Translations under genes and position numbers: made by a program
Part shown: piece after piece, positions 31,789 through 40,116 of the stretch
Position numbering within the stretch: position 1 is the first letter of the stretch
How the letters are laid out: every line of letters begins with the position of its first letter
Notes under the pieces: model-generated
The model's database searches: none
Seen by the model: the letters and a program-made list of their open reading frames with translations, nothing else
What the model was told of the DNA's origin: nothing
Assembly (NCBI RefSeq): GCF_001592935.1
Contig: NZ_LRDB01000023.1
Coordinates: 62,001-126,000, forward strand
Direction of reading: 5' to 3'
DNA: 64,000 nucleotides
DNA from: Roseivirga echinicomitans
Lineage (GTDB): Bacteria > Bacteroidota > Bacteroidia > Cytophagales > Cyclobacteriaceae

Positions 31789-32496
31789 ATGAAGTATAAA
31801 AGAATTCTTCTAAAACTTAGCGGAGAAGCCTTAATGGGCAACCAACAATATGGTATTGACCCTATACGAATAAACGAATACGCTAAACAAATAAAGGAAA
31901 TCCACGAAAGCGGAGTTGAAGTAGCGATTGTTATTGGAGGCGGAAATATATATAGAGGAGTTCAAGCCGAAGCGTCAGGCATCGACAGAGTTCAAGGTGA
32001 CTATATGGGAATGTTAGCCACAGTGATTAACGCAATGGCCATTCAAAGCACTTTAGAGAACCACGGCCTATATACTCGACTAATGTCTGGGATTAAAATG
32101 GAAGCAGTCTGCGAGCCTTTTATTAGAAGAAGAGCTGTTCGTCATTTAGAAAAAGGAAGAATTGTTATTTTTGGAGCTGGAATAGGCAACCCTTATTTCA
32201 CAACAGACTCCACCGCTAGCTTAAGGGCTATTGAAATTGAAGCTGATGTTGTCTTAAAGGGAACTCGTGTGGATGGTGTTTATACTGCCGACCCAGAAAA
32301 AGATTCTACGGCAACCAAAATACCTAACTTGTCTTTTGAAGAGGCCATTCGAGGTGGATATAGCGTGATGGACACAACAGCCTTTACACTTTGTCAGGAG
32401 AATAATGTACCAATTATTGTTTTTGATATGAATACTTCCGGCAACCTATTAGATATTGTGAAAGGTAAAGAGAACGTAGGAACATTGATAAGCTAA
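31789..32496 (+). CDS. pyrH: Uridylate kinase
   Basis: Phosphorylates UMP to UDP in pyrimidine nucleotide synthesis, 235 aa, an amino-acid-kinase fold. It begins with the nucleotide-binding segment [14 protein letters not shown], and contains [30 protein letters not shown] and [16 protein letters not shown]. It is followed 9 bases later by frr, a very common pairing. Confidence 0.98.
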   Translation: MKYKRILLKLSGEALMGNQQYGIDPIRINEYAKQIKEIHESGVEVAIVIGGGNIYRGVQAEASGIDRVQGDYMGMLATVINAMAIQSTLENHGLYTRLMSGIKMEAVCEPFIRRRAVRHLEKGRIVIFGAGIGNPYFTTDSTASLRAIEIEADVVLKGTRVDGVYTADPEKDSTATKIPNLSFEEAIRGGYSVMDTTAFTLCQENNVPIIVFDMNTSGNLLDIVKGKENVGTLIS

Positions 32497-32505
32497 TTTA
32501 TAATC

Positions 32506-33066
32506 ATGGAAGAACTGGAATTATACTTGGAGACAGCCAAGGAGATGATGGAGAAGGCCATCGTCCACACAAAACAAGAACTGGCCAAAATTAGAGCAGG
32601 CAAGGCCATGCCAAGTATGCTAGATGTGGTTAAAGTTGATTATTACGGAACACTAACTCCTCTTAATCAAGTGGCTGCGGTAAATAGTCCTGATGCAAGA
32701 ACACTTTTTGTTAAACCTTGGGAGAAGTCAATGACCACGCCCATTGAAAGAGCCATCATGAACAGTGATTTAGGTTTGAACCCACAGAATGACGGTGAGC
32801 AAATTATCATCAATATTCCACAACTAACTGAAGAAAGAAGACGCGAGTTAGTTAGGCAATCTAAAGCGGTTACTGAAGACGGTAAAATCAGCATTCGAAG
32901 TGCCCGAAAAGAGACCAATGACGAATTAAAGAAACTTCAAAAAGACGGTTTAGCTGAAGACTTGGTAAAGAGTGCCGAAGACAAAGTACAAGACCTTACG
33001 AATTCGCACAACAAGAAAATTGACGACTTGTTCACACAGAAAGAGCAAGAGATTATGACGATTTAA
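32506..33066 (+). CDS. frr: Ribosome recycling factor
   Basis: Splits post-termination ribosomes together with EF-G, 186 aa. It has the three-helix-bundle signature KIRAGKAMPSMLDVVKVDYY and IPQLTEERRRELVRQSKAV. It is the last gene of the carrier-pyrH-frr operon and is followed by a strong terminator. Confidence 0.98.
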   Translation: MEELELYLETAKEMMEKAIVHTKQELAKIRAGKAMPSMLDVVKVDYYGTLTPLNQVAAVNSPDARTLFVKPWEKSMTTPIERAIMNSDLGLNPQNDGEQIIINIPQLTEERRRELVRQSKAVTEDGKISIRSARKETNDELKKLQKDGLAEDLVKSAEDKVQDLTNSHNKKIDDLFTQKEQEIMTI

Positions 33067-33093
33067 TCATCATCACGGATTAAAAACACACTG

Positions 33094-33120
33094 AAAGGCA
33101 CCCGAAAGGCTGCCTTTTTT
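33094..33120 (+). terminator. Terminator after frr
   Basis: AAAGGCA (33094-33100) pairs with TGCCTTT (33111-33117) across a 10-base loop, followed by a run of T on the plus strand, 28 bases past the frr stop. Confidence 0.85.
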
Positions 33121-33125
33121 TATGT

Positions 33126-33551
33126 CTACGATTTAAAAACATGCACCTTCAAAAACTCTTCTGAGGAAAAGACTGGCATTTCAGAAAAATAATAATCCGA
33201 CAAGTTTTCTGTAATCAAACAGTTACACCCCGTCTCCACGGCTGAGTAATATTGAAAACCATTTTCTATATCATTAACCTGGGGGTTATTCAAAGCGCTT
33301 TTTATAGCATTTTCGTCAATTTGCGCGATTGACAGATGGTTACACAACAATTGAATTTTCCGCTTAGCTTCAACTTCCCCACATTTCTTAGAGGCAAAAT
33401 AAAACCCAATGGCCAAACAAAGGGAAGAAGTAAACAACTTAAAACCATTTTGCTCAGCCAATGAGAGCACACGAGAAGAATAGATGAAAAGAGGGTACTC
33501 CTTATTAAGGACCGAAACCAATACGCTAGCGTCAATAAATGCAGCTACCAT
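33126..33551 (-). CDS. PIN-domain ribonuclease toxin (VapC-like)
   Basis: A 141-aa PIN protein. The N-terminal FIDASVLVSVL carries Asp7. The C-terminal half has DIENGFQYYSA (Asp94, Glu96) and CLITENLSDYYF (Asp119), the remaining acidic cluster. The middle acidic residue usual in VapC is not obvious in TSSLCLAIGFYFA, a pattern I associate with Bacteroidota PIN toxins. It likely cleaves RNA, with the target unknown. Its start overlaps the antitoxin stop by one base, typical of a coupled toxin-antitoxin pair. Confidence 0.8.
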   Translation of the reverse strand: MVAAFIDASVLVSVLNKEYPLFIYSSRVLSLAEQNGFKLFTSSLCLAIGFYFASKKCGEVEAKRKIQLLCNHLSIAQIDENAIKSALNNPQVNDIENGFQYYSAVETGCNCLITENLSDYYFSEMPVFSSEEFLKVHVFKS

Positions 33552-33799
33552 TATTTGCGCTCGTAATAGTCCAACTTGGATATTTTTCTAGGCTTAGTAT
33601 GGTATTCAGCCTCGCCTTCAGCAACCGCGCTCACCCAATCTGCTATTGGTAGATTTTCAATCGATTTGTACTCATTCGAGGTGATCTGGCGATATAGAAA
33701 CTCAGTTAGCCGTGAAAGACTAATATTGTTCTTTTCTGCAAAAGCCTTTGCCGACTTAATCACCTCTTGATCAAAACTTAAAGTCACCTTGGCATCCAT
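33551..33799 (-). CDS. RHH-type antitoxin (DUF6364-like)
   Basis: An 82-aa protein whose N-terminal half reads as a ribbon-helix-helix DNA-binding fold: KVTLSFDQEVIKSAKAFAEK followed by NNISLSRLTEFLYRQI. The C-terminal tail (IADWVSAVAEGEAEYHT) likely wraps and inhibits the PIN toxin encoded one base overlapping downstream. It probably represses its own promoter, which contains the palindrome at 33833-33842. Confidence 0.75.
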   Translation of the reverse strand: MDAKVTLSFDQEVIKSAKAFAEKNNISLSRLTEFLYRQITSNEYKSIENLPIADWVSAVAEGEAEYHTKPRKISKLDYYERK

Positions 33800-33810
33800 A
33801 ACAATTTATT

Positions 33811-33849
33811 TATACGACAAATTTATTTTTTCTATACGTATAAAACAAA
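33811..33849 (-). promoter_or_regulatory. Toxin-antitoxin promoter with palindromic operator candidate
   Basis: On the minus strand TTTG (33846-33849), 20 bases, TAAATTTG (33818-33825), which fits the Bacteroidota consensus. The spacer contains the perfect 10-bp palindrome TATACGTATA (33833-33842), and a further TATACG half-site (33811-33816) lies just past the -7 box. Such half-site repeats are typical RHH-antitoxin operators. The rest of the 33800-34075 gap shows nothing recognisable. Confidence 0.65.
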
Positions 33850-34075
33850 TTTTAGTTTGCAGCATGATTACTCCATCAGCGAAAAGCTCAACTCGTTTAT
33901 TCATCAGTTCGATACACCAAATTAACAAGTGGTTACCCAAAGCTTTAAAGTTTAGAGCCAAACACCTACCTATGTAGCCTAATGAAGTGTCGAGCTATAT
34001 ATTCTGTATTTGTATAAATAATAATTTTAGATTTATCTATTTTTCATACATTTAAGGAATAAATAACCAATACCT

Positions 34076-34408
34076 ATGAAAGGAACGAATTTAGGTGAGT
34101 TTGAAGAAGTGGTTTTATTAACCATTGCAGCCTTACTGACCGAGGCCTATAGCGTAGCCATATGCGATGAAATCGAACGAATTACCGATAGAAAGGTAAA
34201 ACTGGGCGTAGTACATTCAGTGCTCAATCGTCTGGAAGAAAAAGGCTTTGTCAATTCACAGTTGGGAGAAGCCACCAAAGTTCGAGGTGGAAGAAGAAAA
34301 CGATATTTCGAAGTAACCCATGCGGGTAAAGCCACGCTGCAAAAGGTCAAATCGCAGCGTGATGAGCTTTGGAAGCTAATTCCTGAATTCAATTTAAAAA
34401 TGATATGA
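34076..34408 (+). CDS. PadR-family transcriptional regulator (copy 1)
   Basis: A 110-aa winged-helix protein. The PadR pattern is clear: MKGTNLGEFEEVVLLTIAAL at the start, VVHSVLNRLEEKGFVNSQLG (recognition helix region) and GGRRKRYFEVTHAGKATLQK (wing). The short C-terminus gives a dimer helix. Its stop overlaps the start of the permease gene by four bases (ATGA), so the two are translated together. It probably represses its own operon; the ligand is unknown. Confidence 0.9.
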   Translation: MKGTNLGEFEEVVLLTIAALLTEAYSVAICDEIERITDRKVKLGVVHSVLNRLEEKGFVNSQLGEATKVRGGRRKRYFEVTHAGKATLQKVKSQRDELWKLIPEFNLKMI

Positions 34409-37029
34409 GTAACAAAAGTGCACATCAACCTCCTCGTTGGGCCGATAGGTTTCTAGAATGGTATTGCCGTTCCGAAATCCTCGAAGACCTTCAGGGAGAC
34501 TTATATGAGCACTTTGAGCGCAACACGATTAGCAAAGGAAAAAGAAAGGCGAAGCAGATTTACTGCTTAGACGTACTCAAGTTTTTCCGCCCTTACACGA
34601 TCAGAAAATTCAAAATAGTCAACAACATAACGTCATTTATCATGTTCAAAAATTACTTCAAAACCTCCGTACGGAGCATCGCTAGGAACAAGCTCTTCTC
34701 CGCAATAAACGTCATTGGTCTGGCGGTTAGCATGTCCATCGGTCTGCTTATGATCACTTTCATTTCCGAAGTCACCAGTTTCGACAGGTTTCATACGGAT
34801 GGAGATAGGGTCTACAGAGTCAACAATAAGTACCAATATCAACAAGAAGACCCCACCAATTTTGCCACTACTTCCGTGGCCATGGACGAAAGGATAAAGG
34901 AAAACATTCCAGGCATTGAATCACAAGTTCTAATGACCCGTGGTTTTGGAGGCGATGCTAAACTTGGCGATAAGATTATCCCTATAAGTGGTTTATGGGC
35001 TTCCGAAGGTTTTACCGATGTTTTCTCTTTCGAGGTGCTAAGAGGAAATCCAGAAACAATGCTCTCCGAGCCACACTCTGTAGTGTTAACAGATGAGACT
35101 GCCGAAAAGATATTTGGAATTGCTGACCCAATGGGACAAACTTTCCAACTGGGTGAAGATATTTTTACGGTTACAGGGGTCATCAGAAACCCGCCCTTTA
35201 ATTCTCACTTTACCTTTGGTGCTCTAGGCTCTTACATTACTTTCATGAACAAAAATGGAGTTGGTGAAAAAGGTGAAAGATGGAAGAACGCATGGAATAA
35301 CATGTGGATGAATTACGTGTATGTGAAACTAGAACCGAATACCAGAGTAGAAGATGTAAATCAAAAACTCCTCGCATTAGGCGAGACAGAAAGTGAAAAA
35401 TATGAACACATAACAATCACCGCTTCACTGCAGCCATTATATGGAATAATGGCTGGGCCTGATTTGTCGAATAACATTGGCAACTCAATTGGCGGAGAAA
35501 TCATCTGGATTCTGGGCGCACTCACCTTAGTGGTGTTACTATCTGCAGGCTTCAATTACACCAACTTATCCATAGCCCGCTCATTAAGAAGGTCGAAAGA
35601 GGTAGGTGTTAGAAAAGTAGTGGGTGCTACTAAAGGGCAGATTTTCAATCAATTCATTACAGAGGCCACCATTATCTCATTAATCTCGGTTGTGTTTGCC
35701 TATTTACTGTTCATGCTAATCAAACCTCAGTTTCTAGGTTTAGACCCGAGTATCCAAAGAAGCTTACAGTTGAATATCACGCCAATATTATTCCTTTATT
35801 TCTTTGGCTTTGCCATTCTGGTTGGGATTCTTGCAGGCTTCTTCCCTGCCCTATTCCTCTCAAAACTACAGGCGGTTCAAGCATTGAAAAATGCAGGGTC
35901 TACCAAGCTATTTTCTAAAGTGAATATGAGGAAAGTATTGATTGTGATTCAGTTCACGCTTTCCATGGCTTTTATTATTTCAGCGAGCATTGCTTACACT
36001 CAATTCAAATATGCCCTTGGTTTTGATTTAGGGTTTAAAACTGAAAACGTACTCAATGTACGTCTTGAAGGCAATGACTGGCAAAAAGTACAAACTGCTT
36101 TTTCATCCATTCCGGAAATCACTCAAATATCCAAGTCTTCGATGATTACGAGCACGGGAAGCACTTATGCAGCCGACATGAAGTATGGTGGAGACTCTAC
36201 CGAGCTCTTCTATAACGACATTGATGAAAATTACCTAGAGCTCATGGGGCATGAACTTATAGCTGGGGTGAATTTCGATAAAAAAACACCCGACACAGAT
36301 GAGACAGAAATCATTTTGAATGAAGCTGCCTTAAAGCGTTTCAATTTAGGTACTCCTTACGAAGCGATTGGCAAGCAGGTAGAGGTTGATAATAAGGACG
36401 TCACTATCATTGGGGTAGTAAAGGACTTTCACTACAATAAAATTGAAGAAGGAATTGAAAGCTTCGGCTTTAGAAGTAACAATCAAGGTTTTTATAATGT
36501 GAATCTTAAGATCAGTTCTACAGACCTACCAGCCACCATGAATAAGCTGGAAAACGCTTGGAATGAATTGGACCCCGTTCACGAATTCGACTCCAAGTTT
36601 TATAATGAGCAAATTCAAAGTGCTTATTCTCAATATCAGATTATGGGCACCATAGTAGGCTTTCTAGCCGTACTCACCGTTTCCATTGCTGCATTAGGCT
36701 TATTGGGAATGGCCGTTTATACTGCCGAAACCCGTATGAAAGAAATCAGTATTCGTAAAGTATTGGGAGCAACTGAAGGAAGCTTGATCAGCCTATTGAC
36801 AAGAGGATTTATGTGGTTGTTACTCATTTCTGCCGCATTGGCCATCCCTCTCACCTACTTATTCTTTGAGCAAAAAATACTGAACGATATTGAAAATCGC
36901 GCATCCATAGGAGTACTTGAACTCTTCACTGGTGTGATCATAATTTTCGGTATAGGGATATTAACCATTGGTTCGCAAGTAAGAAAAGCGGCTAGGGCCA
37001 ACCCAGCACAGACATTGCGCAGCGAGTAG
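34405..37029 (+). CDS. FtsX/MacB-type ABC permease with prefix domain (type A, P1)
   Basis: An 874-aa membrane protein. Residues ~10-68 form a permease-prefix domain (FLEWYCRSEILEDLQGDLYE ... KAKQIYCLDVLKFFRPYTIR). Then come TM1 near 95-118, a MacB-like periplasmic core, three TMs (about 365-480) with the coupling motif VGVRKVVGATKGQIF, a second membrane-anchored periplasmic core and three last TMs with ISIRKVLGATEGSLISLL. It ends ANPAQTLRSE. This gives eight TMs and two FtsX domains in one chain. No ATPase gene is nearby, so an ATPase must act in trans or the protein works as an orphan permease. The substrate is unknown. Confidence 0.85.
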   Translation: MSNKSAHQPPRWADRFLEWYCRSEILEDLQGDLYEHFERNTISKGKRKAKQIYCLDVLKFFRPYTIRKFKIVNNITSFIMFKNYFKTSVRSIARNKLFSAINVIGLAVSMSIGLLMITFISEVTSFDRFHTDGDRVYRVNNKYQYQQEDPTNFATTSVAMDERIKENIPGIESQVLMTRGFGGDAKLGDKIIPISGLWASEGFTDVFSFEVLRGNPETMLSEPHSVVLTDETAEKIFGIADPMGQTFQLGEDIFTVTGVIRNPPFNSHFTFGALGSYITFMNKNGVGEKGERWKNAWNNMWMNYVYVKLEPNTRVEDVNQKLLALGETESEKYEHITITASLQPLYGIMAGPDLSNNIGNSIGGEIIWILGALTLVVLLSAGFNYTNLSIARSLRRSKEVGVRKVVGATKGQIFNQFITEATIISLISVVFAYLLFMLIKPQFLGLDPSIQRSLQLNITPILFLYFFGFAILVGILAGFFPALFLSKLQAVQALKNAGSTKLFSKVNMRKVLIVIQFTLSMAFIISASIAYTQFKYALGFDLGFKTENVLNVRLEGNDWQKVQTAFSSIPEITQISKSSMITSTGSTYAADMKYGGDSTELFYNDIDENYLELMGHELIAGVNFDKKTPDTDETEIILNEAALKRFNLGTPYEAIGKQVEVDNKDVTIIGVVKDFHYNKIEEGIESFGFRSNNQGFYNVNLKISSTDLPATMNKLENAWNELDPVHEFDSKFYNEQIQSAYSQYQIMGTIVGFLAVLTVSIAALGLLGMAVYTAETRMKEISIRKVLGATEGSLISLLTRGFMWLLLISAALAIPLTYLFFEQKILNDIENRASIGVLELFTGVIIIFGIGILTIGSQVRKAARANPAQTLRSE

Positions 37030-37032
37030 CTC

Positions 37033-37067
37033 TAATTTGGAAATGAGTTGATTTGGTGATTTGAAGA
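37033..37067 (+). repeat. Permease 3'-flank repeat, copy a
   Basis: A 35-base segment after the P1 stop that matches 45832-45866 after the P4 stop with only two differences; 37041-37065 and 45840-45864 are identical over 25 bases. It includes the 5' arm of the terminator at 37049-37090. Confidence 0.8.
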
Positions 37068-37097
37068 TTGATTTTCAAATCACCAAATCATTTTTTT
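37049..37097 (+). terminator. Strong terminator after permease P1
   Basis: A perfect 17-bp stem: arms at 37049-37065 and 37074-37090, 8-base loop, then seven T on the plus strand. The arms are built of TGATTTGGTGATTTGAA and its complement. It ends the PadR1-P1 operon. Confidence 0.9.
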
Positions 37098-37125
37098 ATC
37101 CATTTCCTCTCCATTTAAGAATTTA

Positions 37126-37154
37126 ATACTTAGATTTAGTCTTCATTTAAGTAT
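37126..37154 (+). promoter_or_regulatory. Inverted repeat before PadR copy 2
   Basis: ATACTTA (37126-37132) and TAAGTAT (37148-37154) are 7-base inverted arms spaced by 15 bases and end 13 bases before the PadR2 start. The layout would suit an autorepressor site, but no matching repeat was found before copies 1 and 3, so confidence is low. Confidence 0.3.
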
Positions 37155-37167
37155 CAAATAGAAAATC

Positions 37168-37506
37168 ATGAAAGGAACTTACCTCGGAGAATTTCAAGAA
37201 ATTGTGCTCTTAACCATCCTTGTATTGCATGAAAATGCCTATGGTGTAAGTGTGCAGGAAGAAATTGAGAAAAGAACTGGTAGAGGAGTAAGTCGCGGAG
37301 CCCTGCACACCGCCTTCACTAGGCTCGAAGAAAAAGGATTTATTCAATCGGAATATGGTGGTGCTACTGCCGAGCGTGGTGGCAGAAGAAAGCGCTTCTA
37401 CCAAGTCACTAATTTGGGCAAAAGCTCCTTAAACGAGGCCAAGGAAGTTCGAGATGAACTTTGGAATAGTGTACCAAAAATCGCTTTACAGAAAATTCAA
37501 GGGTAA
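37168..37506 (+). CDS. PadR-family transcriptional regulator (copy 2)
   Basis: A 112-aa winged-helix protein close to copies 1 and 3: MKGTYLGEFQEIVLLTILVL, VSRGALHTAFTRLEEKGF and GGRRKRFYQVTNLGKSSLNE. Copies 2 and 3 share the recognition segment SRGALHTA, whereas copy 1 has LGVVHSV, so their operators may differ. It lies 3 bases before permease P2 and probably controls P2 and P3. Confidence 0.9.
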   Translation: MKGTYLGEFQEIVLLTILVLHENAYGVSVQEEIEKRTGRGVSRGALHTAFTRLEEKGFIQSEYGGATAERGGRRKRFYQVTNLGKSSLNEAKEVRDELWNSVPKIALQKIQG

Positions 37507-37509
37507 GCC

Positions 37510-40116
37510 ATGAACCAAAAAACACCTCAATTTTGGACCCGACTTTTAAAATTCTTCTGTAAGGAGAGTTTTCATGAAGAACTGCAAGGCGACTTGGAAG
37601 AAAAATTCTATGCCAATATAGAATCCAAAGGTTTAAAAAAAGCAAAGTCTATTTACCGCAAGGAGATTCTAAAACTGATGAGGCCTTCGGTGATTAAAAA
37701 GCCAAAAGGCCTCAACTCAAAAATCAACACTTCTTTATTCAAGCTTCACTTTGTTCTTACGCTTAGGAATATTCAACGTAACAAGGTTTTCAGCTTGGTT
37801 AATATTCTGGGTTTAGGAGCCGCGCTCACTATTTGCCTCTTCTGTGTAAATATGATTTACACAGGTTTTCAATATGACAAATACCCTGATGCAGATAGGC
37901 TTTACCGCATAACCACTAAGGTAGAAGGCCCAAAAACCTCCATGCATTGGGCAACTTCTTCATTTGCCTTAAAATGGAAGTTGGATGGGATTCCCCAAAT
38001 AGAAAAGTCTTCCACATTTATGGAGAACATGTTTGGATCATTTGAGGTCAAAGGGGAAACTATTTCGGCAAACGGATACCCTATAGACAGAGAGTTTTTA
38101 GACCTTTTCCAATTCAAGGTTATTGAAGGAAATCCATACGACCTTTTCAATGATTTGCATTCGGTGGTTATTACAGACGAACTAGCGAAAAGACTGTATG
38201 GCGAGGAAAGCGCCATCGGTAAACAAAGTAAAAGTGGAGGAATTGTTAGGGCTGTAATCCAATCGCCAGAGGGTAATTCCCATTTCGCCTTTCAATTTTT
38301 GAGTAATATTGGTTTTATGGGACGGAGCATGTCCGAATCTGAAATTCATAATAGGCTTGACAAATGGAGCAACTACGATCAAAGCTACTATACCTACTTC
38401 AAGCTAAGCCCAAATGCGCAAATAGAAGATGTTGAAAATTTAATCTCAGGATTGAATAAGGAAATGACCTCCAGTATTTCTGACGGTAATACGTACACTA
38501 TGGAACTCCAGCCTGTAAGTGACATAATGTTTGGCAAAACACTTTGGGCTGACTTTCGAAATGTGTTTCCTCGTACCACACTGTATGTATTGCTCATCCC
38601 AATCATCATTCTAATTTCATTAGCCTCTTTTAACTATACCAACTTATCGATAGCAAGATCGCTCCAACGCTCAAAAGAAATAGGCATTAGAAAGATAGCA
38701 GGGAGCTCAAAAAGGCAGGTCGTTTTCCAGTTTCTGATAGAGACAGTAATCTTTTCTCTATTCGCTCTCGCCATTGCCTTTGTTAGCTACAGCTATATTT
38801 CAACCCAATTTGAAGGTTACATTCAAGAGTTGGCAGAACTCTACTCGCCCGATCTTAATTTGGAGATTATACTATGGTTCATCGCCTTCAGTATTATTGT
38901 TGGCCTAGTTGCCGGAATGCTTCCTGCCTTACATTTTGCTAGGGTCTCTCCTCTTGTGGCTATCCACAAAAAAGCTGGTAAACAAATTTCATTGTCGAGT
39001 ATCAGAAAGGGACTAGTCGGTGTGCAGCTATGTATTTCTACCTTATGTATTCTGTTTATTGTTTTGATCTCAGACCAAAAGCAACAGCTATTAGCGGCAG
39101 ATTTAGGCTTTGAAACTTCTGGTCTTATCACCATTCCAACAAAAAAAGTGGACCTCGATTTACTCACTGCTGAACTCGATAAAATCCCAGAAATAAACAG
39201 CTACACAACTACCTCCATGATTCCTGGCACTGGAGGAATGACTAGAAGAATCTTAGTAAGTGGTAATTATCAAGATACCATTTCCGCTCGATACGGATTA
39301 GCTGATGTTGGTTTTAACAGTGTATATAATCCCAAACTTATTACTGGCACTGGATTTACTCATGGTCGTGAGGACGAAATCATAGTTGATGAGGGTTTTC
39401 TTAAGGCCATGAATATCCCCTTAGATAGTGCTCTAGGGAATATAGTTCACATTATGCATTTCGATATTCAGGAAGATCTACAAATTATTGGAGTGCTAGA
39501 CAACTATGTTTATCAAGCCATGTCCTCGTCTTATGCATTTCCTTTCATAATCCGTAACCAACAAGACAGTTTACTTACCAACAAAATCACGTTGAAACTC
39601 ACTTCCAGTAACGTAGCGCTAACCCTCAAAAAAATAGAAGCGGGCTGGAACACTATTGCAGGGGACAATAGCTTTGACCCCATTTTTGTGGATGACCGAC
39701 TTGAAAAAAGCTATGATGTGTTTTTCAATTTTATGAACATGCTAAAACTGGCGGGCATAACGGTCATCATTATTGCTATTTTAGGACAATTCGGAATGGC
39801 ACTTTACAGTGCAGAAAGCAGGGTAAAAGAAATTGGGATCAGAAGAGTACTAGGAGCACAGTTTCACTCTATAGCAAAACTAATTTCGAAGGGGTCTGTG
39901 AAGGCTTTGGCTATTTCAGCCATTATCTCTGTTCCTTTAATCTATTTGATCTATCAAGAGCTTATCTTCCCAAGTTTCACTATACATCTTGATATTTCAG
40001 AAATGCATATTATTCTAACGTTGACTACATTTTGGTCCATCGTTTTAGCCATTGTTATCTTTCAAACTTGGCAAACCGCCAAAGCCAACCCTTCAGAATC
40101 ATTGAGAAGTGAGTAA
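37510..40116 (+). CDS. FtsX/MacB-type ABC permease with prefix domain (type B, P2)
   Basis: An 868-aa permease with prefix domain (residues ~8-62: LLKFFCKESFHEELQGDLEE ... RPSVIKKPKG), TM1 near 90-112, two periplasmic cores and two FtsX bundles. Its coupling motifs are IGIRKIAGSSKRQVVFQF and IGIRRVLGAQFHSIAKLI, so it groups with P4 and differs from P1/P3 (VGVRKVVGA). It ends ANPSESLRSE. The next gene starts inside its 3' end, so P2 and P3 may form a heterodimer (inference). No ATPase partner is encoded here. Confidence 0.85.
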   Translation: MNQKTPQFWTRLLKFFCKESFHEELQGDLEEKFYANIESKGLKKAKSIYRKEILKLMRPSVIKKPKGLNSKINTSLFKLHFVLTLRNIQRNKVFSLVNILGLGAALTICLFCVNMIYTGFQYDKYPDADRLYRITTKVEGPKTSMHWATSSFALKWKLDGIPQIEKSSTFMENMFGSFEVKGETISANGYPIDREFLDLFQFKVIEGNPYDLFNDLHSVVITDELAKRLYGEESAIGKQSKSGGIVRAVIQSPEGNSHFAFQFLSNIGFMGRSMSESEIHNRLDKWSNYDQSYYTYFKLSPNAQIEDVENLISGLNKEMTSSISDGNTYTMELQPVSDIMFGKTLWADFRNVFPRTTLYVLLIPIIILISLASFNYTNLSIARSLQRSKEIGIRKIAGSSKRQVVFQFLIETVIFSLFALAIAFVSYSYISTQFEGYIQELAELYSPDLNLEIILWFIAFSIIVGLVAGMLPALHFARVSPLVAIHKKAGKQISLSSIRKGLVGVQLCISTLCILFIVLISDQKQQLLAADLGFETSGLITIPTKKVDLDLLTAELDKIPEINSYTTTSMIPGTGGMTRRILVSGNYQDTISARYGLADVGFNSVYNPKLITGTGFTHGREDEIIVDEGFLKAMNIPLDSALGNIVHIMHFDIQEDLQIIGVLDNYVYQAMSSSYAFPFIIRNQQDSLLTNKITLKLTSSNVALTLKKIEAGWNTIAGDNSFDPIFVDDRLEKSYDVFFNFMNMLKLAGITVIIIAILGQFGMALYSAESRVKEIGIRRVLGAQFHSIAKLISKGSVKALAISAIISVPLIYLIYQELIFPSFTIHLDISEMHIILTLTTFWSIVLAIVIFQTWQTAKANPSESLRSE

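Noticed and set aside
33789-33977. Small plus-strand ORF between the antitoxin and PadR1
   Set aside because: It overlaps the antitoxin start and its promoter and shows no domain or conserved start.
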